A stretch of DNA of 6,612 nt from an uncultured Ignavibacteriales bacterium (GCA_903915485.1 CAIWTC010000351.1:1-6612); one strand, 5' to 3'. Shown: positions 1 to 6,612, counted from the stretch's first letter. Translations and numbers: made by a program. The notes: generated from the letters alone by a model not told the origin.

Positions 1-357
1 AGTGAAGCTAACATCCTTTTTCAGGAAATTAACCTTACCTTCCAAAGTGAGTTTGAATACTTCATTTGTATAGGAAGGCACGATTTTAGTAAGAGTAAAA
101 TCCGAATTAAATACCTTAAATGTTTGTGGAGTTGGTACAGATACTGCACCAACCGTAACTCCCGAGCCGGTGATTTTCAGATTCTCAACCGTCATACTCA
201 AACTTTCCTTCACCTTAGGAGCACTTATTATTGCGGAAATATTAAGTTCAAAGTCTGTATCAACTGTTAAGCTCAGGAGGTCTTTGTTTGCTATTTTACT
301 AAATTTAAGGGAAGAAACATTAATTGCATCCCCTGCAGGAGAACAAGTAAAATTCCA
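1..357 (-). repeat. Start of a probable third module (residues 2019-2137, cut by the window)
   Basis: W2019 in YSNNKWNFTCSPAG lies 701 residues after W1318 and fits the W anchor that opens modules 1 and 2. The residues that follow, such as MTVENLKITGSGVTVGAVSV and VFNSDFTLTKIVPSY, loosely follow the strand order after W589 (IKMTEAGIALPAL, then GVQFDFNTLAMSAYNY). Conservation is weaker than between modules 1 and 2. The window ends before the position where the cysteine pair would be expected. Confidence 0.45.
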
Positions 358-3300
358 CTTGTTATTGCTGTATGTAGAATTGAATTCAATTGGAGTTTGA
401 ACTGCCTGGTCATCTTTTATAAATTTAGATAAGAAGTTCCCGTGGATTTGGAAACTTTTCGGACTCCCGAATTTCATATCAACTAAATCAATATTAAATG
501 TACCAAAAGTTCCAACTGCAACAGTCCTTACATATGTATTTCCGACCTTTTCAATCCTGGCATTTCCGGTAAGTCCGGCATCAGTTACCTCAATATTAAG
601 AGCAATCGGCGTTGCTGAAAGAGCCGTTGGAAGCGCAACTTTTGCACCTGCCTTAAACTTATATGAACCACCGTCCATTTCATAAACAAGACTGGTAATC
701 TTAACCGGAATACCGAGTTTCGATTTTAAGTCAAGAATATTATCCTGATATACCGGAGTAGTCACGAGTATGGAACCACCCGTAATACCGGTGTATGTTG
801 AATTTGTTGTTATATTTAATTCTATATCAAATTCAGGGCTTGTTACCGGGTTACCACCCTTAAAAGCAGGAACAACAAGTTTAACTTTTTTGCCGGTCTT
901 TGTTTTTAAAGTATATCCGCCTCCTGCCGCAGTTGAAGTCTCAACAAGTGCGTTACCCGCATAATCTTTTAACATTAAGAAAGCTACACCGAGAGTCGGT
1001 ACAGCCAGCGTGTCCGGTACAGGCAGTACGGCAAGAATATCAGAAATAGTAAGTCCATCGTGATTTATGTATGCAAGTTCTGATGTGCCTTTCTTAATAG
1101 ATACTTTGCCGCCGTCAACAGGTAAAGTCCAATCCCGGGGATTGAATTGAACATTTTCGAAGTTTGCGGATAAACCCCACTTATCATCATTATTAACACG
1201 CATAGCTAATTGAACCTCGCCGTTAATCGATACCATACTGGATAAAATATTTACTTTGACACTACTAGGTATTTGGAGTAATGCCGCAGTTTTATCTATT
1301 ATACTGAATGAACTGCTTTTGATTGAATAAGCTAATCCACCCTGCTCACTCTTAATTACATAAAGTCCAAAATCGCCATTAATAGATGCTGAACCTGATA
1401 TAAGATTCAATGAATCTAAATCAACACAGAAAGCAGTGAAAGTTACTCCGACTGTACCTTCACCCGCCCACATAGAATGTGTGCCGTTGAACTTAAGCCC
1501 GTAAGCGCCTACTGAGGCTGACGATATAGTAAATTTCATCACCTGTTTTTGTGAAGGGAAACCAAAACTAAAAGCAGAGCTTATCCCTATGCTGCCACTT
1601 ATCAGTTTACCGTTAAGTATATCCAAAGTAACGATACCTTTACCCGAAAGATTCTGAGTAGTTGGCGTTGTACCGGTAGTTTCTATAATCGGCAAAGTCA
1701 TATTTGCAGTAAATTTAAGTTCAGCTTTTTGCTCACCCTGATTATTAGTAAACGCTAAACTACTGTTAGAAACAGAAAGACTTGCTTTCCCCATTTTAAT
1801 TGGACACGATGGTACAAAATTTGCTATTGTGCCAGATATCTGACCTGTGTTCGAAAGAGTAATTATGCTGGTTTGGCTTATCGCTGTTAAAGAATCACCG
1901 CTATTACAGCGAAGTTTATCCGGCAATACTATTTTCCCTCCGATATTCAAAGTAACACCAGGGAAATTATCACCCTGACTGTTAACCGTACCTGAGAGTT
2001 TATCAAGTTTAAAGGCAGCTCCTGACGAACCAAAAGGTATTCTTAAGGCGTTAGGAAAATCCATAGAGCTTATACTTCCGGTCCAGCTACTATTTCTATA
2101 TCCGAGGTCATTAATACAGACCTTCAAATCTTTAAGATTCTGCGGGAAATTTGCGGGAAAAGAAGGGAATGAAACCGCTAAATCCATACCAACGCCAAAA
2201 CTGTTCCAGTTGATATCGGCAGGATTAAATGAAGGAATTGTTATCCTGTTCATCCTGAAATTTCTTGGCTGAATTGATACACCAGCAACCGTGAACGCAG
2301 GAACAGGAGGACTTAGTTTATCTAAATTTGTAAAATTTTCTATACGAGGAATTGTCAAACCATTTTTATTAAACTCTATATTGTTAATAACAGGTAAAGT
2401 GAATGAAGTATTAGGAAATATAAAATTCATTTTAGCATCTAATTGAATTGCAAAATCCCATCCGGTATTTTTATCGTAGCTAAGACTGGGTACTCTGAAT
2501 CCTTTAATCTCAAGATTAGCTTTACCTAAATCCAATTTTGGAAGTGTGCTGATATCATCAACAGCGAAATTATCCATGCTGATTCCGGAATTGGTAAATC
2601 TGAAATCTGCAGCGGCACCAAATTTTTTGTCTCCCTGAACTTTCAGTTTTACAGCACCTTTCATTGTAAGATCAAAGTCAGGTGTTGTAAAATTTGTCAG
2701 GTTAGTTGAAATAGTACCTTGTATTGTATTTATCGTAAATACCGCTTTTTCGTGAAGTTGAATTTCTTTATTTATTGCAAGTGGACTGCTGATTGAAGCA
2801 TTCAGAACACCTTGATCATTAATAGTTAATGAAATGTTTTCAGTTGTAAGGTCTTGCTTAAATGCGGTTAGAACGGCACCAAAACTCAAAGCTGTGGTTC
2901 CGTTGTTATTTGCGTATGTAAATCTTTTCAACTTAACCGGAATATTGTTTTTGCTCAGGTCAAACATATCAAGTTTATCATCAGGGATGGTAGCGGATAT
3001 TGTACTTCCCGATGCAAGAGACTTGTCATTCTTATTTATTCTGATATCAAAATTTACCAGTAACTCAGGTATAGTCCCTGAATTCATTCTCAATGCGGGA
3101 AACACTGCTCTGACAGGTGAATTTGGTTTTGTATAAACTCTAATATTATCACCATCGCTTGAATAACTAACTAATGCACCGGATTCATTACGCAAAACGA
3201 TATAAGCAGTAGTTAAATTTGTTAATGCCAATTTTTCAGGGAGTAAAGTGTTTATCAGACCATCAGCATCAACATTAAAGCCTTCTCTTGTATATGATGC

Positions 3301-6300
3301 AACATTAACATCATTCAAACTGAAATCTGCTCTACCTGAGTTTACACCAAATGGTGAGAATCCTAATGTTAAACCGCCAAACGCAGTTCCAACAGAATAA
3401 TTGTTATTATTGTAATTCAGATAAGCAGTGCCCTTACCATTTAGTGCAAGACCATTTGCATCAATAATTAATTGGTCAGGCAAATTGATTCTCACACCTT
3501 TAGCAGTTGGGGCAGTTGTCTCTCTCTTTTGAACTGACAGCACAGGGGTTTTATCTCCGCCGGCAAGGTCAAGCATCAAACTAAAACCATTATCAAAAGT
3601 TATCTTGCCAAGAGCGATATTTCCATTAGTAAAGTTGAATACTGTATTGTCAAGTGTTATGCCAACCTGCCCATCTGTACCAAACTTTGCAGTTGCCCGT
3701 CCATTGACCTTGAGGCCATTCAGACCGATATTTAGTGAATTTATTGCCATCTTGAAAAGCGGACTTGCTTTTGGATAATTCAATTCAAACGGTGTAGTTA
3801 AATCACCTGTTAATGATATTAAGTTATTGTTAAGCATATCATAAGAGAAATTAACATTTGCAACCAAATACTTAATAGCAATAGGGATATTAGAATAACC
3901 GCTCAAATCCAAATTAGCAGATCCTCCGAAAATTATTTTCTGAGCATTATCAGCAAATGTAAATTCAAGAGAACTGGAGACCGGAGTGATGACTACTTCA
4001 CCTATCTTGTTTGTGCAGGGGGGCACAAAATTGGAAATTGTTCCGGAAATTTTACCAAACCCATCCATTGTTAGCGATGTCTGCCCAAAACTCATTGTCT
4101 GTGATTCATTGCATCCAAAGAATCCGTCTGCCATTTTTAAGCTACCTTTAAGTTTGAAGGACGGAGTTAAGGATACCGAACCGTTCGTAATAGCGGCTGC
4201 CATTGCCACAGAGAATTTATCCACCAAAAACTTTGCACTCCCGGGTAAATTAATTGCAGTATTAGCAAAAGTTTTTTCAGCCATATTGATTGTCAAGCCT
4301 GAAGGACCGCCTTCCGCTTCAAGATCAACTATAAAATTTGAAAGTTCGCCTGATGCCTTATTACTAAGTTCGGGCAGTCTGAGGCGCATTCCAATTTTCA
4401 TTGATATAGGTGTGTTGTCCTCTTTCCCCATGTAATTATAAGCCGACATTGCGAGCGTATTAAAATCAAACTGTACCCCATCTTTTATAACAGTTGTTCC
4501 GCCTGAAGGAGTAGAAAGGTTCATACCTGTTAATGCTGGAAGAGCAATTCCTGCCTCCGTCATCTTGATATTATCCTGACCGGATGTTCTTAAATTATTA
4601 AGTCCGGGGAAAGAATAAGCTGCAGAAAGTGTGAAGTTATATTTCCAGGTGTCGTTAACATAAGTTATATTTTGAAAAGTAATATTGTTAAGGGCTATCT
4701 TAAACCAATTATAATTGATTTCTGTTGATGGAAAACCATCAACATTTGTTATGGCAAAGAGTCCAGCACTGAATATGCCGTTTTCAATTTTACCTTTCAG
4801 GTCAACTCTTGCTCGCAGTACATTATTAATTGTATATAGCAGTTGTGAATTAAACAATAGTGATATTGTACTTTGATTTGAGCTTGGCGTATATGTAAAT
4901 GAACCGGTTGAAGAATTGATCTTCAACTGTGCAGTCAAATCCGATATTTTATTAATAGGAATAGTGATAGGGGTATTCGAATCCAAATTACCCTGAATAA
5001 CTCCGGAGGCATCTAAGATGACACCCGAAAATTCTTTCAACAAAACACCATTAAAAACTTTAACATTTCCGTTAAGCGTTAATGCGCCGCCGGGGAAGAC
5101 TATTTTTGATTTAGTTACTTCTATCTGCGCTGTCTGACTTCCGAATGTAAATAGCGGAGATGATGAACTTCCATTTAAAGGGAATTCTCCTGTAAGATCT
5201 CCATTAGCATTTATTTTAACCCGTACGGAAGTACTTCCGGATGAACCTGTATTCGAAGGGAGTTTAATATCCCCTACTATTACAAGTCCTTCATTAGGTG
5301 AGAATTCTAAATTCTGAGCGTCAAAATTGCTCCCTGTCATTTGAGTGCTTAATGCTCCGAAAGGAATACTCCCGCTAATTTTTCCTGATGTGAAAATAAA
5401 AGGGGCATAGCTGTTTTTGCCAATAGTTAAATTTTCAAGATTTACCTGAATACTTTTTGTCTGTCCGTCGGAAAGTTTCAAGGAGAGTGTCGCACTTCCA
5501 TTGAAGGTATAGGCTGTAGAAGTTGATTTTCTTTCCAGTCCGTTAAAATTTGAAATCCACGCTACATCCTTTTTCAAGTCCAGTTGAGCAAACGGCAGTT
5601 GTGCATTAGCATCCTGATATGTAAAATCCCAAAATTCACTGCTTCCGTCATTTGATGAAACAGGATTTCCTTCTTCATCAATCGCTCTCACACGCCATGC
5701 ATATTCGAAATCATTTTCAAGGGCAAGTGCTGTCAATGGATATAAATAAGTAGAACCTGAAGTAATATCTGCTTCATGAACAGGCGGGTTAACTGTGATT
5801 GCCTGCAAAAGGCTTTGTCCTTGGAAGCGTTTTACTAATTTAAATTTATATGTTAAGTGAACAAAATCAGGCACGGTTGTCGGCAACCAGGAAAACAAGG
5901 GTTGGCGACGCGTTTCGATAGCACTGTTTTGCGGTTCGAGAAGCGAAGGCGCATCCGGATAAGAAATTGTAAAACTTCCCGTTTGCTGAGTTATAGTCGA
6001 GCCGTTTGTCCCCAAAATCATCGTGGTCATATCATAATTACCCTGCGGGAAACGATTGGTTCTGAGTATTTGCTGCAGTGTAGTATTATCGTACTTAGCA
6101 TCAGCCCAACCAAGAAATTCATCTGCGTAAAATGTTTTATTAAACGGACCTGCAGGAATAGTCTGTATGGGACTCGTAAGACGGGCTAATTCATTCCCCG
6201 AAGAAGATTTCAACTGTATTCGCAGCTTATAGTCTATTCCTGAAATCCCGGAGTAACTAATTGTTACATTAGTATTTGCTTTCTTTCTCTGCCAATCCTT

Positions 6301-6411
6301 ATAAAAAGATGGGGGATTAGGATCAATCGTCAGCATGATATTCCAAGGAGAAATTTGGGCAAACATCTGTATGCTCAACAGAATAAACAGTGACATGAGT
6401 ATCTTCTTCAT
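1..6411 (-). CDS. Giant secreted beta-repeat protein with TANFOR-like N-terminus (C-terminus outside the window)
   Basis: The frame is open for 2137 codons from the ATG at 6409-6411 to base 1, with no stop, and runs off the window. An in-frame TAA at 6421-6423, three codons upstream, makes this ATG the only possible start nearby; it begins a clean signal peptide (MKKILMSLFILLSIQMFA|Q). Residues 20-150 resemble the TANFOR-type N-terminal domain of large Bacteroidota proteins, and 154-266 look like an Ig/FN3 fold (FSWLP at W175, YAWRVRA at W239). From 267 on, the chain is alternating polar/hydrophobic beta strands rich in Asn, Ser, Thr and Gly, arranged as tandem modules of about 700-730 residues. 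No transmembrane helix after the signal peptide and no catalytic motif were seen. Only seven cysteines occur (767, 799, 1432, 1502, 1536, 1662, 2023). I infer an exported surface or matrix protein. The function is unknown, and the missing C-terminus would show how it is anchored. Confidence 0.93.
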   Translation of the reverse strand, partial: MKKILMSLFILLSIQMFAQISPWNIMLTIDPNPPSFYKDWQRKKANTNVTISYSGISGIDYKLRIQLKSSSGNELARLTSPIQTIPAGPFNKTFYADEFLGWADAKYDNTTLQQILRTNRFPQGNYDMTTMILGTNGSTITQQTGSFTISYPDAPSLLEPQNSAIETRRQPLFSWLPTTVPDFVHLTYKFKLVKRFQGQSLLQAITVNPPVHEADITSGSTYLYPLTALALENDFEYAWRVRAIDEEGNPVSSNDGSSEFWDFTYQDANAQLPFAQLDLKKDVAWISNFNGLERKSTSTAYTFNGSATLSLKLSDGQTKSIQVNLENLTIGKNSYAPFIFTSGKISGSIPFGALSTQMTGSNFDAQNLEFSPNEGLVIVGDIKLPSNTGSSGSTSVRVKINANGDLTGEFPLNGSSSSPLFTFGSQTAQIEVTKSKIVFPGGALTLNGNVKVFNGVLLKEFSGVILDASGVIQGNLDSNTPITIPINKISDLTAQLKINSSTGSFTYTPSSNQSTISLLFNSQLLYTINNVLRARVDLKGKIENGIFSAGLFAITNVDGFPSTEINYNWFKIALNNITFQNITYVNDTWKYNFTLSAAYSFPGLNNLRTSGQDNIKMTEAGIALPALTGMNLSTPSGGTTVIKDGVQFDFNTLAMSAYNYMGKEDNTPISMKIGMRLRLPELSNKASGELSNFIVDLEAEGGPSGLTINMAEKTFANTAINLPGSAKFLVDKFSVAMAAAITNGSVSLTPSFKLKGSLKMADGFFGCNESQTMSFGQTSLTMDGFGKISGTISNFVPPCTNKIGEVVITPVSSSLEFTFADNAQKIIFGGSANLDLSGYSNIPIAIKYLVANVNFSYDMLNNNLISLTGDLTTPFELNYPKASPLFKMAINSLNIGLNGLKVNGRATAKFGTDGQVGITLDNTVFNFTNGNIALGKITFDNGFSLMLDLAGGDKTPVLSVQKRETTAPTAKGVRINLPDQLIIDANGLALNGKGTAYLNYNNNNYSVGTAFGGLTLGFSPFGVNSGRADFSLNDVNVASYTREGFNVDADGLINTLLPEKLALTNLTTAYIVLRNESGALVSYSSDGDNIRVYTKPNSPVRAVFPALRMNSGTIPELLVNFDIRINKNDKSLASGSTISATIPDDKLDMFDLSKNNIPVKLKRFTYANNNGTTALSFGAVLTAFKQDLTTENISLTINDQGVLNASISSPLAINKEIQLHEKAVFTINTIQGTISTNLTNFTTPDFDLTMKGAVKLKVQGDKKFGAAADFRFTNSGISMDNFAVDDISTLPKLDLGKANLEIKGFRVPSLSYDKNTGWDFAIQLDAKMNFIFPNTSFTLPVINNIEFNKNGLTIPRIENFTNLDKLSPPVPAFTVAGVSIQPRNFRMNRITIPSFNPADINWNSFGVGMDLAVSFPSFPANFPQNLKDLKVCINDLGYRNSSWTGSISSMDFPNALRIPFGSSGAAFKLDKLSGTVNSQGDNFPGVTLNIGGKIVLPDKLRCNSGDSLTAISQTSIITLSNTGQISGTIANFVPSCPIKMGKASLSVSNSSLAFTNNQGEQKAELKFTANMTLPIIETTGTTPTTQNLSGKGIVTLDILNGKLISGSIGISSAFSFGFPSQKQVMKFTISSASVGAYGLKFNGTHSMWAGEGTVGVTFTAFCVDLDSLNLISGSASINGDFGLYVIKSEQGGLAYSIKSSSFSIIDKTAALLQIPSSVKVNILSSMVSINGEVQLAMRVNNDDKWGLSANFENVQFNPRDWTLPVDGGKVSIKKGTSELAYINHDGLTISDILAVLPVPDTLAVPTLGVAFLMLKDYAGNALVETSTAAGGGYTLKTKTGKKVKLVVPAFKGGNPVTSPEFDIELNITTNSTYTGITGGSILVTTPVYQDNILDLKSKLGIPVKITSLVYEMDGGSYKFKAGAKVALPTALSATPIALNIEVTDAGLTGNARIEKVGNTYVRTVAVGTFGTFNIDLVDMKFGSPKSFQIHGNFLSKFIKDDQAVQTPIEFNSTYSNNKWNFTCSPAGDAINVSSLKFSKIANKDLLSLTVDTDFELNISAIISAPKVKESLSMTVENLKITGSGVTVGAVSVPTPQTFKVFNSDFTLTKIVPSYTNEVFKLTLEGKVNFLKKDVSFT
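358..2460 (-). repeat. Protein-level tandem module 2 (residues 1318-2018)
   Basis: The module starts at W1318 (KNTGWDFAIQ), the counterpart of W589. The cysteine pair is C1502 (KLRCNSGD) and C1536 (NFVPSCPIK) around GQISGTIANF. The following order matches module 1: LLQIPSSVKVNILSSMVSIN, AYINHDGLTISDILAVLPVP, GVAFLMLKDYAGNALVETS, IPVKITSLVYEMDGGSYKFK (I1901) and NIEVTDAGLTGNARI. Anchor offsets from module 1 are 729 to 744 residues. Two extra cysteines (1432, 1662) have no partner in module 1. It also holds a proline/phenylalanine-rich run, SFPSFPANFPQN, not seen elsewhere in the protein. Confidence 0.75.
2461..4647 (-). repeat. Protein-level tandem module 1 (residues 589-1317)
   Basis: The module is set by the anchor W589 (NDTWKYNF). 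It contains the cysteine pair C767 (DGFFGCNES) and C799 (NFVPPCTNK) around the core GKISGTISNF. Later come GVRINLPDQLIIDANGLALN, EGFNVDADGLINTLLPEKLA, TAYIVLRNESGALVSYS, IPVKLKRFTYANNN (I1157) and LTINDQGVLNASI. Each of these has a counterpart in the same order in module 2. The sequence is nearly all short alternating strands, which suggests a long beta structure. The divergence is large, so this is an old duplication and not a DNA-level repeat. Confidence 0.75.
4648..5367 (-). repeat. N-terminal partial beta-repeat unit (residues 349-588)
   Basis: This stretch begins SIPFGALSTQMTGSNFDAQN and looks like a shortened copy of the larger modules. SIPFG aligns with RIPFGSSG at residue 1458 and, more loosely, with INLPGSAKF at residue 720. 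NANGDLTGEFPL (G404) aligns with DGFGKISGTISNF (G786) and SNTGQISGTIANF (G1523). VILDASGVIQGNLDSNTPI aligns with LTINDQGVLNASISSPLAI near the end of module 1. It lacks the cysteine pair of the other copies. The offset to the next copy (371 residues at the IPFG/INLPG anchor) is about half the later one (738), so this unit has lost, or never had, roughly half a module. Confidence 0.55.
5614..5952 (-). other. Ig/fibronectin III-like domain (residues 154-266)
   Basis: The region opens with APSLLEPQNSAIETRQPLFS and W175, the usual 'P.L..P.n.......p.F.W.p' first strands of an FN3/Ig-like module in Bacteroidota surface proteins. It then has LTYKFKLVKR, a Tyr-rich segment YLYPLTALALENDFEYAWRV with W239, and closes with SSEFWDFTYQ. 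The 'Y.WRVRA.d..GN' motif near the end is typical of such domains, where it marks the last strands. It links the N-terminal domain to the repeat region and most likely acts as a spacer or binding module. Confidence 0.6.
5962..6354 (-). other. TANFOR-like N-terminal beta domain (residues 20-150)
   Basis: The segment starts ISPWNIMLTIDPNPPSFYKD and continues through LRIQLKSSSGNELA, a stretch IPAGPFNKTFYADEFLG, then LRTNRFPQGNYDMTTMIL before the linker at PDAP. Large Bacteroidota proteins annotated as TANFOR-domain have, from memory, the same order: a 'tPPys.yl.DY' opening, a strand of the type LRLTIEGNG, an 'L.pG.p..l...dL..yf' stretch, then 'LPEGFYqfcfEv'. The match is by architecture and scattered residues, without a database search. 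The fold is probably a macroglobulin- or Ig-like sandwich and its role is unknown. Confidence 0.55.
6358..6411 (-). other. Sec signal peptide of the giant protein
   Basis: Residues 1-18 have a two-lysine n-region (MKK), a hydrophobic core (ILMSLFILLSI) and a c-region QMFA followed by Gln. Cleavage is expected after Ala18. The F-A-Q ending is common in exported proteins of Bacteroidota and Ignavibacteria. No lipobox cysteine is present, so the protein is not a lipoprotein. This supports export across the inner membrane. Whether the protein then goes to the periplasm, the surface or the medium depends on the unseen C-terminus, for example a type IX secretion sorting domain. Confidence 0.88.
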
Positions 6412-6417
6412 ACTTTG

Positions 6418-6422
6418 CTCTT
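6418..6422 (-). promoter_or_regulatory. Weak ribosome-binding site for the giant gene
   Basis: AAGAG lies 6 bases before the ATG at 6411, one base from the AGGAG core. The rest of the leader is A/T-rich. Weak or missing Shine-Dalgarno sequences are normal in Bacteroidota, so this may contribute little to initiation. Confidence 0.35.
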
Positions 6423-6434
6423 AAAGTTATTTTT

Positions 6435-6470
6435 CAAAATTATTTGTAATATTTTAAATAGAAGAACAAA
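6435..6470 (-). promoter_or_regulatory. Possible Bacteroidota-type promoter
   Basis: On the minus strand TAATTTTG (6435-6442) matches the Bacteroidota -7 consensus TAnnTTTG. A TTTG (6467-6470) lies upstream as a possible -33 element. The 24-base gap is slightly longer than the usual range, which lowers confidence. Transcription would begin around 6428, giving a leader of roughly 17 bases before the ATG. The region is A/T-rich, so a chance match is possible. Confidence 0.35.
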
Positions 6471-6471
6471 C

Positions 6472-6489
6472 TGTAAATTATTATTTACA
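6472..6489. repeat. AT-rich 7-bp inverted repeat
   Basis: TGTAAAT and ATTTACA are perfect inverted copies separated by TATT. The repeat sits directly upstream of the candidate -33 element and between the giant gene and a possible upstream gene end. It could be an operator half-site pair or a weak hairpin. On the minus strand a pyrimidine-rich stretch follows it (GTTTGTTCTTCTATTT), so a weak terminator for the upstream gene is the alternative. The low GC content of the stem argues against a strong terminator. Confidence 0.45.
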
Positions 6490-6514
6490 ATTCTTAACGC
6501 CATCTTTAGGAGGA

Positions 6515-6536
6515 GGGGTCAGGATCTAAACTGACC
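6515..6536. repeat. REP-like palindrome, GGTCAG...CTGACC
   Basis: A perfect 6-bp stem, GGTCAG (6517-6522) and CTGACC (6531-6536), encloses an 8-base loop, GATCTAAA. Two further G residues precede it, giving GGGGTCAGG at the edge. There is no T-run on either side, so it is not a standard intrinsic terminator. From memory, it resembles the GGGGTCAGGTCT...TTGACA type of sequence found beside REP-associated tyrosine (Y1) transposase genes in many bacteria. It may be a scattered copy or remnant of such an element. The stem is visible; the family assignment is inference. Confidence 0.45.
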
Positions 6537-6553
6537 ATTTGAAAACATATTTT

Positions 6554-6612
6554 TTATTGACTCTTGAACCTTTTGGAAATTTTTATCCTTTTAGGTTCGA
6601 AGTCATAATTAA
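6554..6612 (-). CDS. Possible 3' end of an upstream gene (partial)
   Basis: One minus-strand frame is open from the window edge to a TAA at 6554-6556 and encodes NYDFEPKRIKISKRFKSQ followed by stop. The basic tail, rich in Lys and Arg, looks like an ordinary protein C-terminus, and the other two minus frames are closed by stops within this stretch. Eighteen codons can stay open by chance in AT-rich DNA, so this is only a candidate. If real, the gap to the giant gene is 142 bases, long enough for a separate promoter. No function can be given. Confidence 0.3.
   Translation of the reverse strand, partial: NYDFEPKRIKISKRFKSQ

Noticed and set aside
170..400. Plus-strand open frame of 76 codons
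   Set aside because: It lies antisense inside the giant gene, has no ribosome-binding site or recognisable domain, and its hydrophobic look comes from the complementary codons.
770..964. Plus-strand open frame of 64 codons
   Set aside because: It is fully antisense to module 2 and has no independent support.
2834..3136. Plus-strand open frame of 100 codons
   Set aside because: It is antisense to the end of module 1, whose sequence matches module 2 in the minus frame; that pins the coding strand.
3986..4435. Plus-strand open frame of 149 codons
   Set aside because: It is the longest plus-strand frame but overlaps the conserved cysteine core of module 1 on the minus strand. The minus frame is conserved between modules, so this one is a shadow.
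358..4647. DNA-level tandem duplication
   Set aside because: The modules match only at scattered protein motifs; I see no long identical nucleotide stretches, so this is an ancient duplication and not a recent one or an assembly error.
5857..6189. Plus-strand open frame of 110 codons
   Set aside because: It is antisense to the Ig-like and TANFOR-like head. Its basic, irregular composition resembles no protein family.
6515..6536. Intrinsic terminator at the GGTCAG...CTGACC palindrome
   Set aside because: No T-run follows on either strand: the minus side continues CCCTCCTCC and the plus side ATTTGAAAAC.

Overview
The window is almost entirely one very large protein-coding gene on the minus strand. 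Reading back from an ATG at 6409-6411, the frame stays open through 2137 codons to base 1. I read every in-frame triplet and found no stop. The gene is cut by the left edge of the window, so its C-terminus is not seen. No other convincing complete gene is present, and the plus-strand open frames are antisense shadows of this gene. I see no tRNA, rRNA, CRISPR array or complete mobile element.

The sequence suggests a bacterium of the Bacteroidota/Ignavibacteriota (FCB) group. It is AT-rich and has only a weak Shine-Dalgarno sequence. There is a TAnnTTTG-type promoter element just upstream, and the signal peptide ends in Phe-Ala-Gln, common in that group. The N-terminal layout also resembles the large secreted 'TANFOR'-type proteins of Bacteroidota. 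Genus and species cannot be told.

The layout, in protein order, is as follows. Residues 1-18 are a signal peptide. Residues 20-150 are a TANFOR-like beta domain, and 154-266 an Ig/fibronectin-like domain. From residue 267 onward there is only beta-strand-rich repeat sequence. Within it I can align by eye an N-terminal partial unit (about 349-588), two large tandem modules of about 700-730 residues (589-1317 and 1318-2018), and the start of a third (2019 to the window edge). Both large modules carry a matching cysteine pair around a shared core, G-x-I-S-G-T-I-x-N-F-V-P-x-C. The protein is probably a giant secreted or surface-attached structural or binding protein. I find no catalytic motif and assign no function.

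The right end (6412-6612) holds the upstream region. It contains a possible promoter, a weak ribosome-binding site, a 7-bp AT-rich inverted repeat, a GC-richer palindrome that looks like a REP-type element, and possibly the last 18 codons of an upstream gene on the same strand.
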